From Gammaproteobacteria bacterium (GTDB lineage: Bacteria > Pseudomonadota > Gammaproteobacteria > Steroidobacterales > Steroidobacteraceae), in the NCBI GenBank assembly GCA_018970145.1, contig JAGWWY010000002.1, positions 310,001-374,000 of the forward strand: a stretch of 64,000 bases of DNA, given 5' to 3'. Below are positions 37,921 to 47,244 of the stretch, piece after piece. Under the pieces are notes generated by a model, which was not told the origin of the DNA, did no database searches, and saw nothing but the letters and a program-made list of their open reading frames with translations. Every line of letters starts with the position of its first letter. Position 1 is the first letter of the stretch. Both the position numbers and the translations under genes were made by a program.

Positions 37921-40406
37921 AGTCGCGCTCCAAGGTACGCCGACAGGCGCAGCAGATCGGCAAAGATGCCACCGGCTGTGACCTCGGGTCCCGCGCCAGG
38001 ACCTTGCACGATCAGCGGGTTATTGTTGTATCGACTCGTCGCAAAACGCACCACGTTATCGGTCAAAGCGATGTTCGCAAACGGATGTTTGCGATCGAGT
38101 TCGACCACACCGACGGTCGCCTTGCCATCGGCCGTCAGGCGACCAACGTAGCGCAAAACTTTCCCTGCTGCGGTTGCGCGCTCGAAACGATCTTTCATGG
38201 CAGCATCGTGCAGCGGCAATCGTTGCAAAAACTCGTCGATCGAACCGAGCTCAAGACCCGCCGGCACCAGACTCTCGACCTGCACGTCGGCCATCTCGAG
38301 ATCGAGACCCATTTCGCGTCCAAGGATAATCAACTTGCGAGCCACGTCGGTCCCGGACAAATCATCGCGCGGATCCGGCTCGGTATAGCCGCGCTGCTTC
38401 GCCTCACCGACGATGTCGCTGAATTCCCGCGAACCATCGTAAACATTGAAAAGATACGCGAGCGTACCGGAGAAAATACCCTCGATGCTCGTGATCTCAT
38501 CGCCCGTCTCGCGCAGATCGCGCAGCGTCTGCACGACTGGCAAGCCCGCTCCGACTGTCGCCTCGTAAAGATAGTGGGTACCGCCGATACGACGCGCCTG
38601 CTGCAACGCACGGTAGCTCTCCAGCGGCGCACTATTGGCTTTCTTGTTCGGCGTGACGATGTGAATGCCCGCAGCGAGCCAGTTTGCGTAGTGTTTGGCA
38701 ACCTCACCGCTCGCCGTGCAATCAATGATCACACGATGCGGCAAATAGTCGACTCCGACATGCTCGACAAAGGCCGCAAGATCAGCGGACCGATCGGTCG
38801 CTGCAAATTCGTTCTGCCAAAGCGATAAATCGACACCCTTGTCCGACAGCAGCATCCGCTTGGAAGACAGTAGCCCGCGCACGCGCAAATCCAGCTTGAA
38901 ATCGCGTCGCAGACGCGCCGATTGCGAAGCCATCTGCTCGAGCAATACCTTGCCGACCGTCCCCGGACCGATGATGCCAACCGACACCGTGTGCGAGGAG
39001 AGGTAGAAACTCGCGTGCACTGCCCGCAGGGCACGCGTTGCAGCCTTGGCAGGAACGACCACCGAGATATTGCGCTCGGAAGCGCCCTGCGCAATCGCGC
39101 GAACGTTGACGCCGGCCAGGCCAAGCGCGTTGAACACCTTGGCCGAGATGCCTGGCATTCCGGCCATGCCATCGCCCACGACCGCGAGAATCGCCAAGTC
39201 GCGATCGACCTCGACCGATTGGATCTGACCATCGGCAAGCTCGCGTGAAAACGCCGCTCGCACCACGTCGACCGCGCGATCGGCCTGCTCCTTTGGTACA
39301 GCGCAGCAGATCGAATGCTCCGAACTTCCCTGAGAAATCAGCACGACCGAAATCGACTCTTCGCGCAGTGAGCCGAAGAGTCGGTGCGCGGTACCCGGCA
39401 CACCGATCATGCCGGCGCCCTCGAGGTTCACGAGCGCGATGTTCTCGATGGTCGTGATGCCCTTCACCGCCAATGCCGAGGTCGGCCGAGCGCAGATCAA
39501 GGTGGCAGGATGATCCGGTGCGAACGTGTTGCGGATCCAGATCGGAATCTCCCGCCCCACCGCCGGCGCCATAGTCTGCGGATGGATCACCTTGGCACCG
39601 AAGTATGCCAACTCCATCGCTTCGTTATAGGACAACGAATCGATGACCTGCGCATCCGGCACGCGACGCGGATCGGCCGACAGCACGCCATCGACGTCCG
39701 TCCAAATATGAATCTCACGCGCATCGAGCAGCGACCCGAAGATCGATGCCGAAAAATCGCTACCGTTGCGACCGAGTGTCGTTTGGACGCCGCGAGCGTC
39801 GGCGGCAATAAAGCCGGTGATGATCAGCGTTCCCTCGAACTCGGCGGGAATCGCTGCCTTAATCCGGCGCTGTGACTCCTGCCATTGCACCATCGGTCCG
39901 AGCGGACCCCACTCGACCACGACCACCTCGCGCGCATCGAGCCAACGAACCTCGCCGGATCGCTTACCGCTGCTGGCATAAAAATCGCGAAACAGGCGGG
40001 TCGACCAGATTTCACCGTAACCTGAGATCAGATCCGTGACGTTGCGCGAAGCGGATCGTGTCAGCGAAACCGCCTGCAAGATGCCCTCGAGATCCTGCAG
40101 ATCGCGATCAATACCGGCGAGATAAGCATCGACGGCAGCCCTCGTGAGCAACGAGGTAGCGATGTGCTCGTGCCGCTGACGCAGGGCGATAAGCCCATCG
40201 CGCCACACCGCATCGCGTCGCTCGGCTTGGGACACGAGTGCGAGCAGACTGTCGGTGACACCTTTGCAGGCAGACAGCACGACCCCCATGCGGGACGGAG
40301 CCCACGAGTCAAGAATGCTAGCGACTCGACGGAAACAATCGGCGTCAGCGACGCTCGAGCCGCCGAACTTGTGGACAACCCAGTCGGCGGGTGAAGAAAC
40401 AGCCAT
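37917..40406 (-). CDS. thrA: Bifunctional aspartokinase/homoserine dehydrogenase I
   Basis: Carries the first and third steps from aspartate to homoserine in one chain. The 829 residues contain the aspartokinase domain (KFGGSSVAD near 13, LGRNGSDFSAS), two ACT regulatory domains (about 315-460, for example VNLEGAGMIGVPGTAHRLF), and the homoserine dehydrogenase with GIIGPGTVGKVLLEQM and the C-terminal YTEPDPRDDLSGTDVARK. ATG 40406 (MAVSSPADW) gives the family N-terminus; the frame to 40484 is upstream read-through. I looked for a thrL-like leader rich in Thr/Ile codons in 40407-40533 and found none. Confidence 0.96.
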   Translation of the reverse strand: MAVSSPADWVVHKFGGSSVADADCFRRVASILDSWAPSRMGVVLSACKGVTDSLLALVSQAERRDAVWRDGLIALRQRHEHIATSLLTRAAVDAYLAGIDRDLQDLEGILQAVSLTRSASRNVTDLISGYGEIWSTRLFRDFYASSGKRSGEVRWLDAREVVVVEWGPLGPMVQWQESQRRIKAAIPAEFEGTLIITGFIAADARGVQTTLGRNGSDFSASIFGSLLDAREIHIWTDVDGVLSADPRRVPDAQVIDSLSYNEAMELAYFGAKVIHPQTMAPAVGREIPIWIRNTFAPDHPATLICARPTSALAVKGITTIENIALVNLEGAGMIGVPGTAHRLFGSLREESISVVLISQGSSEHSICCAVPKEQADRAVDVVRAAFSRELADGQIQSVEVDRDLAILAVVGDGMAGMPGISAKVFNALGLAGVNVRAIAQGASERNISVVVPAKAATRALRAVHASFYLSSHTVSVGIIGPGTVGKVLLEQMASQSARLRRDFKLDLRVRGLLSSKRMLLSDKGVDLSLWQNEFAATDRSADLAAFVEHVGVDYLPHRVIIDCTASGEVAKHYANWLAAGIHIVTPNKKANSAPLESYRALQQARRIGGTHYLYEATVGAGLPVVQTLRDLRETGDEITSIEGIFSGTLAYLFNVYDGSREFSDIVGEAKQRGYTEPDPRDDLSGTDVARKLIILGREMGLDLEMADVQVESLVPAGLELGSIDEFLQRLPLHDAAMKDRFERATAAGKVLRYVGRLTADGKATVGVVELDRKHPFANIALTDNVVRFATSRYNNNPLIVQGPGAGPEVTAGGIFADLLRLSAYLGARL

Positions 40407-40533
40407 GATGATGAGCAAAATCCGCTGAAAAACCTCGACAACTGTATCGGCCGGAGCCCTGCACACGCAAGTTTTGGCGCGCAAATCACGCTATCCGACC
40501 GAAAGGCACGCCATGTCCTAGACTTCGCATGTC

Positions 40534-41352
40534 ATGGAATGGATCACCCTCTGGCCTCTGGCCCTCTTGTTGCTGGTAACCGGGCTGGTGGCCGGCCTCA
40601 TCGCAGGATTACTCGGCGTCGGCGGCGGCATCGTGCTCGTGCCCGTGCTCGATCTCGTGTTGCGTTATCTCGGGGTGCCGGCGGAGGGCTCCATGCACGT
40701 AGCCGTCGCTACGTCGCTCGCGACCATCATTCCGACCGCCATCGCCTCGAGCCGGACTCACGCCGCGCGTGATGGCATCGACTGGTCACTGGTCAAAGCG
40801 TGGTTACCCGGTCTACTGGTCGGCGGCCTGCTTGGCAGCGCGCTGGCCGCTCGCGCGACGGCGCAGGTTTTAGCGGGCGTGTTTGCCATTGTGGCGACGT
40901 TGGTCGCGTTGAAGATGGTGCTGCCGCTCGACCACTGGCGGCTGCGTGACACCGTGCCGCGCGGACTCGGCGGCAATCTCATCGCCACTCTCATCAGCAC
41001 GGTCTCAACCATGATGGGCATTGGCGGCGGAACGCTGTCGGTTCCCGTCATGACGCTGACCGGCAGCGCGATCCATCGCGCCGTCGGCACCGCCGCGTTT
41101 TTCGGGTTGGCGCTCGCCGTGCCCGGAACCATCGGCTATCTGCTGGCAGAACCACCGGTCGACATGCCCGGAACCACCGTAGGCCTCATCAGTTTATCGG
41201 CGCTGATCGCGATCGTGCCCACCTCGACCTGGATGGCGCCGATCGGCGCGCGTCTCGCTCATCGCCTCGATCGTCGACGCCTCTCGCAGGTCTTCGGCGT
41301 GTTCCTCTGTCTGGTTGCTGTTCGTATGCTGTTCAGGAGTCTCTCACCGTGA
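40534..41352 (+). CDS. TSUP/TauE-SafE family membrane transporter
   Basis: The 272-residue polytopic protein (about eight helices) has the twin glycine-rich half-repeats of the sulfite exporter TauE/SafE family (LIAGLLGVGGGIVLVPVLDL and STMMGIGGGTLSVPVMTL). It may export or import a small organosulfur or carboxylate anion. It heads a plus-strand operon: its stop overlaps the next gene as GTGA. It is divergent from thrA over 127 bases. Confidence 0.87.
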   Translation: MEWITLWPLALLLLVTGLVAGLIAGLLGVGGGIVLVPVLDLVLRYLGVPAEGSMHVAVATSLATIIPTAIASSRTHAARDGIDWSLVKAWLPGLLVGGLLGSALAARATAQVLAGVFAIVATLVALKMVLPLDHWRLRDTVPRGLGGNLIATLISTVSTMMGIGGGTLSVPVMTLTGSAIHRAVGTAAFFGLALAVPGTIGYLLAEPPVDMPGTTVGLISLSALIAIVPTSTWMAPIGARLAHRLDRRRLSQVFGVFLCLVAVRMLFRSLSP

Positions 41353-42356
41353 CCACCCACGCCATTTCTGGACCCTTCTTCGAGGACTTTCAGCGTGGCC
41401 TCGAATTCGATGCGCCGGCCGTAACCATAAACGCAGGCCACGCCGCATGGCATCAAGCGCTGTTCGCCGATCGATTGCGCATACCGCTCGACCATCACGC
41501 AAGCAGCGCGATCACCGGCGCGCCGGACGCCATGGTGCACCCGCTACTGGCGATCAACATCGCTATCGGTCAGTCGACATGGGCGTCACAGCGCGTGAAA
41601 GCCAATCTTTTTTATCGCGGCTTGATCCTGCACCGCAGCGTGCACTTGGGCGATACCCTCTACACCCGAACAAAGGTCGTGGGACTGCGCCAGAACAAAA
41701 CTCAAGCCAATCGAGCGGCAACGGGCATCGTGGCACTCGAGATGACGACGACGAATCAACACGGCGAGACGGTGCTCCACTTTTGGCGTTGCCCGATGAT
41801 TCCCTGTCGTGATGCGGCAGCGTGCACGGGTCATGACGATGATCTCGATCAAATCGGCGCTGCGGTGACGCCGGAGAAGGTGATCGCCGCACTACCCACG
41901 CACTGGAACCTTGCACCCGCAGAGCGCTGGCTGGGTTGGCGCCATAATGCACTGGCTATCGACGATCATGTTGTCGTCGAAGCGCGTGACACGGTGACAT
42001 CTGCGCCGGAACTCGTCCGCCTATCTTTGAACATGGCGATGGCACACACAGACTCGACGGTGTCCTATCTCGGTGAGCGACTCGTCTTTGGCGGACACAC
42101 GATCTTCACGTGCTTCGCGCAGATCACGCGTGCGCTGCCGAATCTGTTGACGCTGATCGCTTGGGAAAATTGTGACCACTTGGCGCCGGTGCTCGAAGGC
42201 GACTTGCTGCGAACGACCTTCGATATTCGCGAACGCGTTCCCGTACCGGAGGGCGGCGCCTTGCTGCGCATCACGACCCAATGCTACGCGGCCCGAGGTC
42301 TACCTGAGGCCGAAACGGCTGTACTCGATTGGACTTTTTGGGCGTGGAGCGCGTGA
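41349..42356 (+). CDS. Double-hotdog MaoC-like acyl-CoA hydratase
   Basis: The 335-residue protein has two hotdog halves. The first (about 1-155) contains FEDFQRGLEF and HPLLAINIAIGQST, with the helix and HRSVHLGDTLYTRTKV pattern of MaoC/FAS1-like dehydratases. The second (about 185-335) contains HTDSTVSYLGERLVFGGHTIF. It resembles mesaconyl-/2-methylfumaryl-CoA hydratases, so it probably adds water to an unsaturated acyl-CoA; the substrate is unknown. The GTG start at 41349 has AGGAG 9 bases upstream and overlaps the TSUP stop. Confidence 0.75.
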   Translation: MTTHAISGPFFEDFQRGLEFDAPAVTINAGHAAWHQALFADRLRIPLDHHASSAITGAPDAMVHPLLAINIAIGQSTWASQRVKANLFYRGLILHRSVHLGDTLYTRTKVVGLRQNKTQANRAATGIVALEMTTTNQHGETVLHFWRCPMIPCRDAAACTGHDDDLDQIGAAVTPEKVIAALPTHWNLAPAERWLGWRHNALAIDDHVVVEARDTVTSAPELVRLSLNMAMAHTDSTVSYLGERLVFGGHTIFTCFAQITRALPNLLTLIAWENCDHLAPVLEGDLLRTTFDIRERVPVPEGGALLRITTQCYAARGLPEAETAVLDWTFWAWSA

Positions 42357-42358
42357 GC

Positions 42359-43738
42359 ATGAGTCATCCCGATCGCGTCACCGCGAAACTCATCGACCAT
42401 GTCATCTCGCATCGTTACGAAGCCCTCTCACCGAGCGCCGTCACGGCGACGTCGACCTTTGTGCTTGATTCACTCGGCGTGGCCCTCGCCGGATCACGGG
42501 TGCCCCTAGTACCGGAGTTGATTGCACTCGCCCAAAGTTGGGGGCAGTCAAACGACTGCCGTGTTTGGGGGAGTGGACAGCGCGTTCCGGCCATCACGGC
42601 GGCGTTCGTCAACGGCTATCAAATCCACAACCAAGAATGGGACTGCGTGCATGAGCCGGCCGTCGTACATCCCATGGCGGTGGTGCTCGCGACCTTGCTC
42701 GCTTGGTCCGAGCAACAGGGTCGTATAGACGGTCGACGCTTCGTCAGCGGTTGCAACGTCGCCGTCGACGTCGCTACCACGATCGGCCGTGCCGCGCGCA
42801 ACCAACTGCGATTCTTCCGCCCGGCGATGTGTGGCGCGCTCGGGGCAACGGCTGGCATAGCCAATATGTTGAGCCTTGATAGCGAGACGACTCGTAGCGC
42901 GCTCGGTCTCTGCTACAGCCAGCTCTCGGGCACTATGCAAGCACATGTCGAAGGATCACCGATGCTGCCGTTGCAGATCGGCGTCAACACGCGCGCAGCG
43001 CTGCTGGCGATCGACTTGGCCGTTCGCGGCGTGTCGGGACCTCGCCATTTTCTAGAGGGTGATTTCGGTTATTTCGCCCTGTTCGACTCCGCATGGGATC
43101 CTGCGGTCTTCGAGCGGATCGGAACGCGCTCGGAGATGGCGCATTTGTCGCATAAACCCTTTCCAAGCGGACGTGCCACGCATGGGGGTATCGACGGCGC
43201 ACTGACGTTACAAGAGCAACTCGGCTTCGCGACAACCGATATCCAAGAAATTCGGGTGCATGCCCCACCGCTGGTCGTCCAACTGGTCGATCGGCCGGCG
43301 CACGCCGAGATGTTGCCCGCTTACGCACGGCTTTGTCTCCCGTATGTGGTAGCGACCGCCCTGCTCACGGGCGATGTCACCGTGGCCGATTTTGACCGCG
43401 AGAAACTCTGCGCTCCAGAAAGACTGGCCCTCGCCAGCCGCATCCGAGTGCAACGGGATACCAACCCGTCACTCAATGCTTTGGCTCCACAACGAGTCGA
43501 AGTGCAATTGTGCGGCGGGCGAATCGAAGAGTTACCCTTGCCCGCGGTCCTCGGCGCACCCGGAAGACCGCTGACGCGCGAGCGACATCTCGCCAAGTTT
43601 CAGCGGGCCGCCGCTGCCGGCCTTCAGCCTATGCGTCCAACATCGATCTCCAAAGTGATTCAACTGGTCGATGAACTACCCGCCATCACCGACATGACCC
43701 AACTGGTCGATGCGATGTTGTTCGAGGACGCGGCATGA
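42359..43738 (+). CDS. MmgE/PrpD family protein
   Basis: The 459-residue protein belongs to the MmgE/PrpD fold, which includes 2-methylcitrate dehydratase, cis-aconitate decarboxylase and iminodisuccinate epimerase. Visible family features are VLDSLGVALAGSRVPL, AAFVNGYQIHNQEWDCVHEPAVVHP and KPFPSGRATHGGIDGAL. ATG 42359 is chosen for a GGAG 9 bases upstream; a GTG at 42353 would overlap the hydratase stop. There is no methylcitrate synthase nearby, so it is probably not a propionate pathway gene. Confidence 0.82.
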   Translation: MSHPDRVTAKLIDHVISHRYEALSPSAVTATSTFVLDSLGVALAGSRVPLVPELIALAQSWGQSNDCRVWGSGQRVPAITAAFVNGYQIHNQEWDCVHEPAVVHPMAVVLATLLAWSEQQGRIDGRRFVSGCNVAVDVATTIGRAARNQLRFFRPAMCGALGATAGIANMLSLDSETTRSALGLCYSQLSGTMQAHVEGSPMLPLQIGVNTRAALLAIDLAVRGVSGPRHFLEGDFGYFALFDSAWDPAVFERIGTRSEMAHLSHKPFPSGRATHGGIDGALTLQEQLGFATTDIQEIRVHAPPLVVQLVDRPAHAEMLPAYARLCLPYVVATALLTGDVTVADFDREKLCAPERLALASRIRVQRDTNPSLNALAPQRVEVQLCGGRIEELPLPAVLGAPGRPLTRERHLAKFQRAAAAGLQPMRPTSISKVIQLVDELPAITDMTQLVDAMLFEDAA

Positions 43739-45144
43739 CTTACCCAAATTATTTTGAGTCGTTTGACTATGCGCAGATGCGCAGAGACTTTTCGCTTGGA
43801 ACCGACTTCAGCGACGACTTCGCCAAGCGCTCGCGCGACGAAATTCGCGCGCATCAAGATCGACTCTTCCGGCGCTGTATGCAACGCGCCTGGCAGATCC
43901 CCTTCTATCAGCGCCTGTGGGGCGCGCATGGCTTGACACCGCATGATGTCAAGGGACTCGACGATATAGCCAAGCTGCCGATCTTCGGCAAAGCCGAACT
44001 CATGAAGAGTCTCGCCGATCATCCGCCCTATGGGGATTATCACGGCTTCGACCGATGGGATGTCGAACAACGACCCGTCACCGTTATCCACACCACGAGT
44101 GGCACAACCGGGCGACCGCAGGTCGTGCTGTTCAGCCCCAAATCGCGCGAAGTGCAGGCGCTGCTCGTCGCGCGGATCTGGCGCATGCAGGGACTACGGT
44201 CGACCGATGTCATTCACTCCGTCTACGGACACGGCATGATCAACGGCGGGCATTTCGTCCGCGAGGCTGCCCTGCACTACACGAACTCGCTGTTTCTATC
44301 CGCAGGCACCGGTAAGGAAACGCGTTCTGTCACTCAAATCGAATTGATGCGCGACCTCAAAGTCACGGTGATCGTAGGCTTTGTCGATTACATCCGACAA
44401 CTCTCCGAAACCGCGCGCGAGATGGGGCTCGAACCAGGCCAAGACTTACCGATCCGCGCGATATTCGGTCACGTGGGACGCGAGTCGCGTAGCGCACTCT
44501 CACGCGCCTGGGGCGGTGCAGAAATCTTTGACTGGTATGGCGTCGCAGATACGGGCCCAATCGCCGCTGAAGGCCCCGATCGTGACGGCATGTACGTCAT
44601 GGAGGACGCCCAGTATTTGGAGCTCATCGACGAGGGGAGCGGACGAGCGGTCAGCGCCGAGGACGCCGGTGACATGGTGGTCACCTCGCTCTATCGCGAC
44701 GATGTCTATCCGCTGATTCGCTTCAACACCCACGATCTGTCGGCTTGGAAAAGCGGCACCTCCTCCCTCGGTTTTCAATTGCAGCGCACCGTCGGCGTAC
44801 TCGGACGTAGCGACAACATGGTCAAGCTTCGCGGTATCAACGTTTACCCACTCGCGCTTGCTGCGATCCTCAACGAACGCACCGAATTCGCAGGCGAATA
44901 TATTTGTCGGGCCCGCCGTGACGCTTCCGGTCGCGACAATCTCTGCGTCATCATTGAGACACGTGCTGGCGCTCACCCGGACCCCGAGATTGCACGGGGA
45001 TTCGCCAGTCTGCTCAGCCGACGGGTCGGCGTCGAAATCGAAGTGGAACTCGTCGCACCGGGCGCAACAGCAGCGCTCACCCAGATCGAAAGCCGGCAAA
45101 AACCCATTCGATTGATCGACGAGCGACCCAAGGCGAGCGCCTGA
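43735..45144 (+). CDS. PaaK-like AMP-forming CoA ligase
   Basis: The 469-residue adenylate-forming enzyme of the phenylacetate-CoA ligase type has the ATP loop TTSGTTGRPQVV (about 118-129), DWYGVADTGP in the adenine-binding position, a TRYNTHDL-like RFNTHDL and the C-terminal hinge VLGRSDNMVKLRGINVYP. It would activate an aromatic or other carboxylate as its CoA thioester, feeding the upstream hydratase (inference). The ATG at 43735 overlaps the MmgE/PrpD stop (ATGA). Confidence 0.85.
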   Translation: MTYPNYFESFDYAQMRRDFSLGTDFSDDFAKRSRDEIRAHQDRLFRRCMQRAWQIPFYQRLWGAHGLTPHDVKGLDDIAKLPIFGKAELMKSLADHPPYGDYHGFDRWDVEQRPVTVIHTTSGTTGRPQVVLFSPKSREVQALLVARIWRMQGLRSTDVIHSVYGHGMINGGHFVREAALHYTNSLFLSAGTGKETRSVTQIELMRDLKVTVIVGFVDYIRQLSETAREMGLEPGQDLPIRAIFGHVGRESRSALSRAWGGAEIFDWYGVADTGPIAAEGPDRDGMYVMEDAQYLELIDEGSGRAVSAEDAGDMVVTSLYRDDVYPLIRFNTHDLSAWKSGTSSLGFQLQRTVGVLGRSDNMVKLRGINVYPLALAAILNERTEFAGEYICRARRDASGRDNLCVIIETRAGAHPDPEIARGFASLLSRRVGVEIEVELVAPGATAALTQIESRQKPIRLIDERPKASA

Positions 45145-45148
45145 GACC

Positions 45149-46402
45149 ATGCCGTTTGCGAACGCCGTCGAGCGGCTCGAGGCTGCTATCCAAAAAGTCG
45201 AGTGCGATGATCTCAACGCCTGGTGTCATCTCGATCTCGAGGCGGCACGGCAAGCGGCGCGCGAGAGTGTACAGCGCTTAGCTAACGCGCAGAGTCTGAG
45301 CACCATCGACGGCTGCATTGTTGGCATAAAGGCCAACATCGCCGTTGCCGGTTGGCCTTGGGCAGGCGGCTTGCGCAGCCGCCACGACGTGCACGCCGAG
45401 AGCGACGCCGCCGTGATCAAAGACTTGCGAGCAGCCGGTGCGATCTTGCTCGGACAAACGACGATGGATGCCGGTGCACTCGGCGCGAGCGGACGCAGTC
45501 TGCAAGGTGCGATTCGACATCCGCTCGATCCGACACTGTCGGTCGGCGGCTCGAGCGGCGGCTCGGCCGCGGCCGTTGCCGCAGGACACTGCGATGCGGC
45601 CCTTGGTAGCGACACGATCGGCTCGGTCCGCATTCCCGCCGCACTGTGCGGCATCGTCGGCGTCAAGCCATCGCCCGCTCGCTTGAGCCTCAAAGGGGTG
45701 CTCCCAGTGCACGAGGACTTCGATCATCTTGGGCCGCTGACGCGCGAGGTCACACTGGCGCGTGGCTTGCTCGAAGTGCTCGGCGCACTCGACAAGTCGA
45801 CCGCGCCGCCAGCCGGCAAATTACGCTGCGCAGTGATGACTTCGTTCGGCGATGTCGCGTTGGATGCAGGCGTCGAATCCGCTTTCCATCGCGCGATCAA
45901 TCGTTATGCCAATCGATACGCCGCCCCAGAACGACTCGAACCACTATCAGAGAACAACGAGCCTCTGTCGCTACGCAAGGTACGCCGTGCAATCTTTGCT
46001 CTGTGTGAACATCGCATGTGGCTTGCCCATCGCGAGCATCTCGAGACGAACCCTGACGATTTCGACGAACCGCTACGCGGAATGCTCGAGTTCGGTGGCC
46101 AACTAGACGTTACCAAGCTGGGTCGCTATCGCACGACGGTCGGCGAATTTGCGATGCGCTGGCACGAGATGATGCGAGGGTTCGACATCGTCTTGCTACC
46201 GACCTCTCCGGTGCCAGCCTTCGCCCACACGCTGCCGACACCTGATTCTTTGGCAGATCTCACCGTCATTGCGACGGCCACGAGCTCACCAGCTGCCACC
46301 ATCCCCATCGCAAACGAAGGTCTGCCGGCTGGGCTCCAAATTATTGGACGGCCGGGCCACGACGAACTCGTCATGGCATTTGCCGATGCCTTGTCAGCCT
46401 GA
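45149..46402 (+). CDS. Amidase signature family hydrolase
   Basis: The 417-residue enzyme hydrolyses an amide, probably a small one. The Ser-cisSer-Lys machinery is visible: Lys in GCIVGIKANIAVAGWP (about residue 58), the serine-rich VGGSSGGSAAAVAAGHCD, and the nucleophile loop SDTIGSVRIPA, where most members read TDTGGSIRIPA. The Ile for Gly just before the nucleophilic Ser is unusual. It starts 4 bases after the ligase and its end overlaps the convergent PuuE-like gene by 9 bases. Confidence 0.87.
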   Translation: MPFANAVERLEAAIQKVECDDLNAWCHLDLEAARQAARESVQRLANAQSLSTIDGCIVGIKANIAVAGWPWAGGLRSRHDVHAESDAAVIKDLRAAGAILLGQTTMDAGALGASGRSLQGAIRHPLDPTLSVGGSSGGSAAAVAAGHCDAALGSDTIGSVRIPAALCGIVGVKPSPARLSLKGVLPVHEDFDHLGPLTREVTLARGLLEVLGALDKSTAPPAGKLRCAVMTSFGDVALDAGVESAFHRAINRYANRYAAPERLEPLSENNEPLSLRKVRRAIFALCEHRMWLAHREHLETNPDDFDEPLRGMLEFGGQLDVTKLGRYRTTVGEFAMRWHEMMRGFDIVLLPTSPVPAFAHTLPTPDSLADLTVIATATSSPAATIPIANEGLPAGLQIIGRPGHDELVMAFADALSA

Positions 46403-47242
46403 CTGAATGCTGAGGTAGTGCGCGGCGATATCGCGACGCGTCGCGATCCAAACGCCCTCCGCGCGACTCACGTGCTGCAGGAATCGATCAAGCGCGACGA
46501 TGCGTCCGGGACGGCCGATGATGCGCAAATGCACGCCGAGCGACATCATCCGCGGGCGCCCGACGGACTCCGCGAGCAGCCAGTCGAAGGTATCCCGAGC
46601 GTAGATTAGCCAATCGCTTGGGGTGAGCGCCGGCGCATTCCACATTTTCATGTCGTTCGAATCGAGCGCATAGGGCAGCACCACCATTGGTTTGTCCAAC
46701 GAGCGATCCATGAAAGGCTCGTCGCGACTGAAATCGTCCATGTGATAGAGGTAACCCTCTTCACTCAACAAACGACGCGTTTCAGCAGTGTGCAGATATC
46801 GTGAAAGCCAGCCAACGGGTCGAGTCCCGGTAGTCGTGGCGATGCTGTTGGTGGCCTTGCGAATGAAGTCGCGCTCGACGTCTTCACTCATGCCGAGTTG
46901 GTGCGCCCAACGATAACCGTGCGCGCACACTTCGTGTCCGGCACCGGCGATACCGCGAGCCACTTGCGGCGCGCGCTCGAGTGCCACGGCGGCAGCCGTG
47001 AAGGTCGCGGAAAATCCGTAACGATCAAGCAAACCTAGTACGCGGGGTGCACCCTCATTGATTCCGTACGCGTAGTTCGACTCGTTGCCGAAATTGCGCA
47101 CTGGCTTCTTCAAAGTAATCCCGAGCTCATCGACAGGCTCCGGACCGCGATCGCCGTCCTCGATGTTGAATTCGGCGCCTTCTTCCACATTCACGACGAG
47201 CGAGAGCGCGAGACGCGCACCACCGGGCCAAGCGTAACTCAT
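46394..47242 (-). CDS. PuuE-like polysaccharide deacetylase family hydrolase
   Basis: The 282-residue protein belongs to the NodB-fold branch that includes PuuE allantoinase and cyclic imidases rather than sugar deacetylases. Features are VVNVEEGAEFNIEDGD near the N-terminus, YAYGINEGAPRVLGLLD, HEVCAHGYRWAHQ and a C-terminal GVHLRIIGRPGR. A cyclic amide or imide is therefore a likelier substrate than a glycan (inference). It follows the SDR gene by 2 bases and faces the amidase. Confidence 0.8.
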   Translation of the reverse strand: MSYAWPGGARLALSLVVNVEEGAEFNIEDGDRGPEPVDELGITLKKPVRNFGNESNYAYGINEGAPRVLGLLDRYGFSATFTAAAVALERAPQVARGIAGAGHEVCAHGYRWAHQLGMSEDVERDFIRKATNSIATTTGTRPVGWLSRYLHTAETRRLLSEEGYLYHMDDFSRDEPFMDRSLDKPMVVLPYALDSNDMKMWNAPALTPSDWLIYARDTFDWLLAESVGRPRMMSLGVHLRIIGRPGRIVALDRFLQHVSRAEGVWIATRRDIAAHYLSIQSG

Positions 47243-47244
47243 GT

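Noticed and set aside
40407-40533. thrL-type attenuator before thrA
   Set aside because: No short frame rich in Thr/Ile codons and no terminator/antiterminator pair found.
42359-43738. Propionate (methylcitrate) prpD
   Set aside because: No prpB, prpC or acnD/prpF neighbours; the gene sits among a CoA ligase, a hydratase and an amidase, so the general MmgE/PrpD call is safer.
46394-47242. Peptidoglycan or chitin deacetylase
   Set aside because: No signal peptide, and the motifs follow the PuuE/imidase branch (VNVEEG, AHGYRW) rather than the NodB metal triad of secreted glycan deacetylases.
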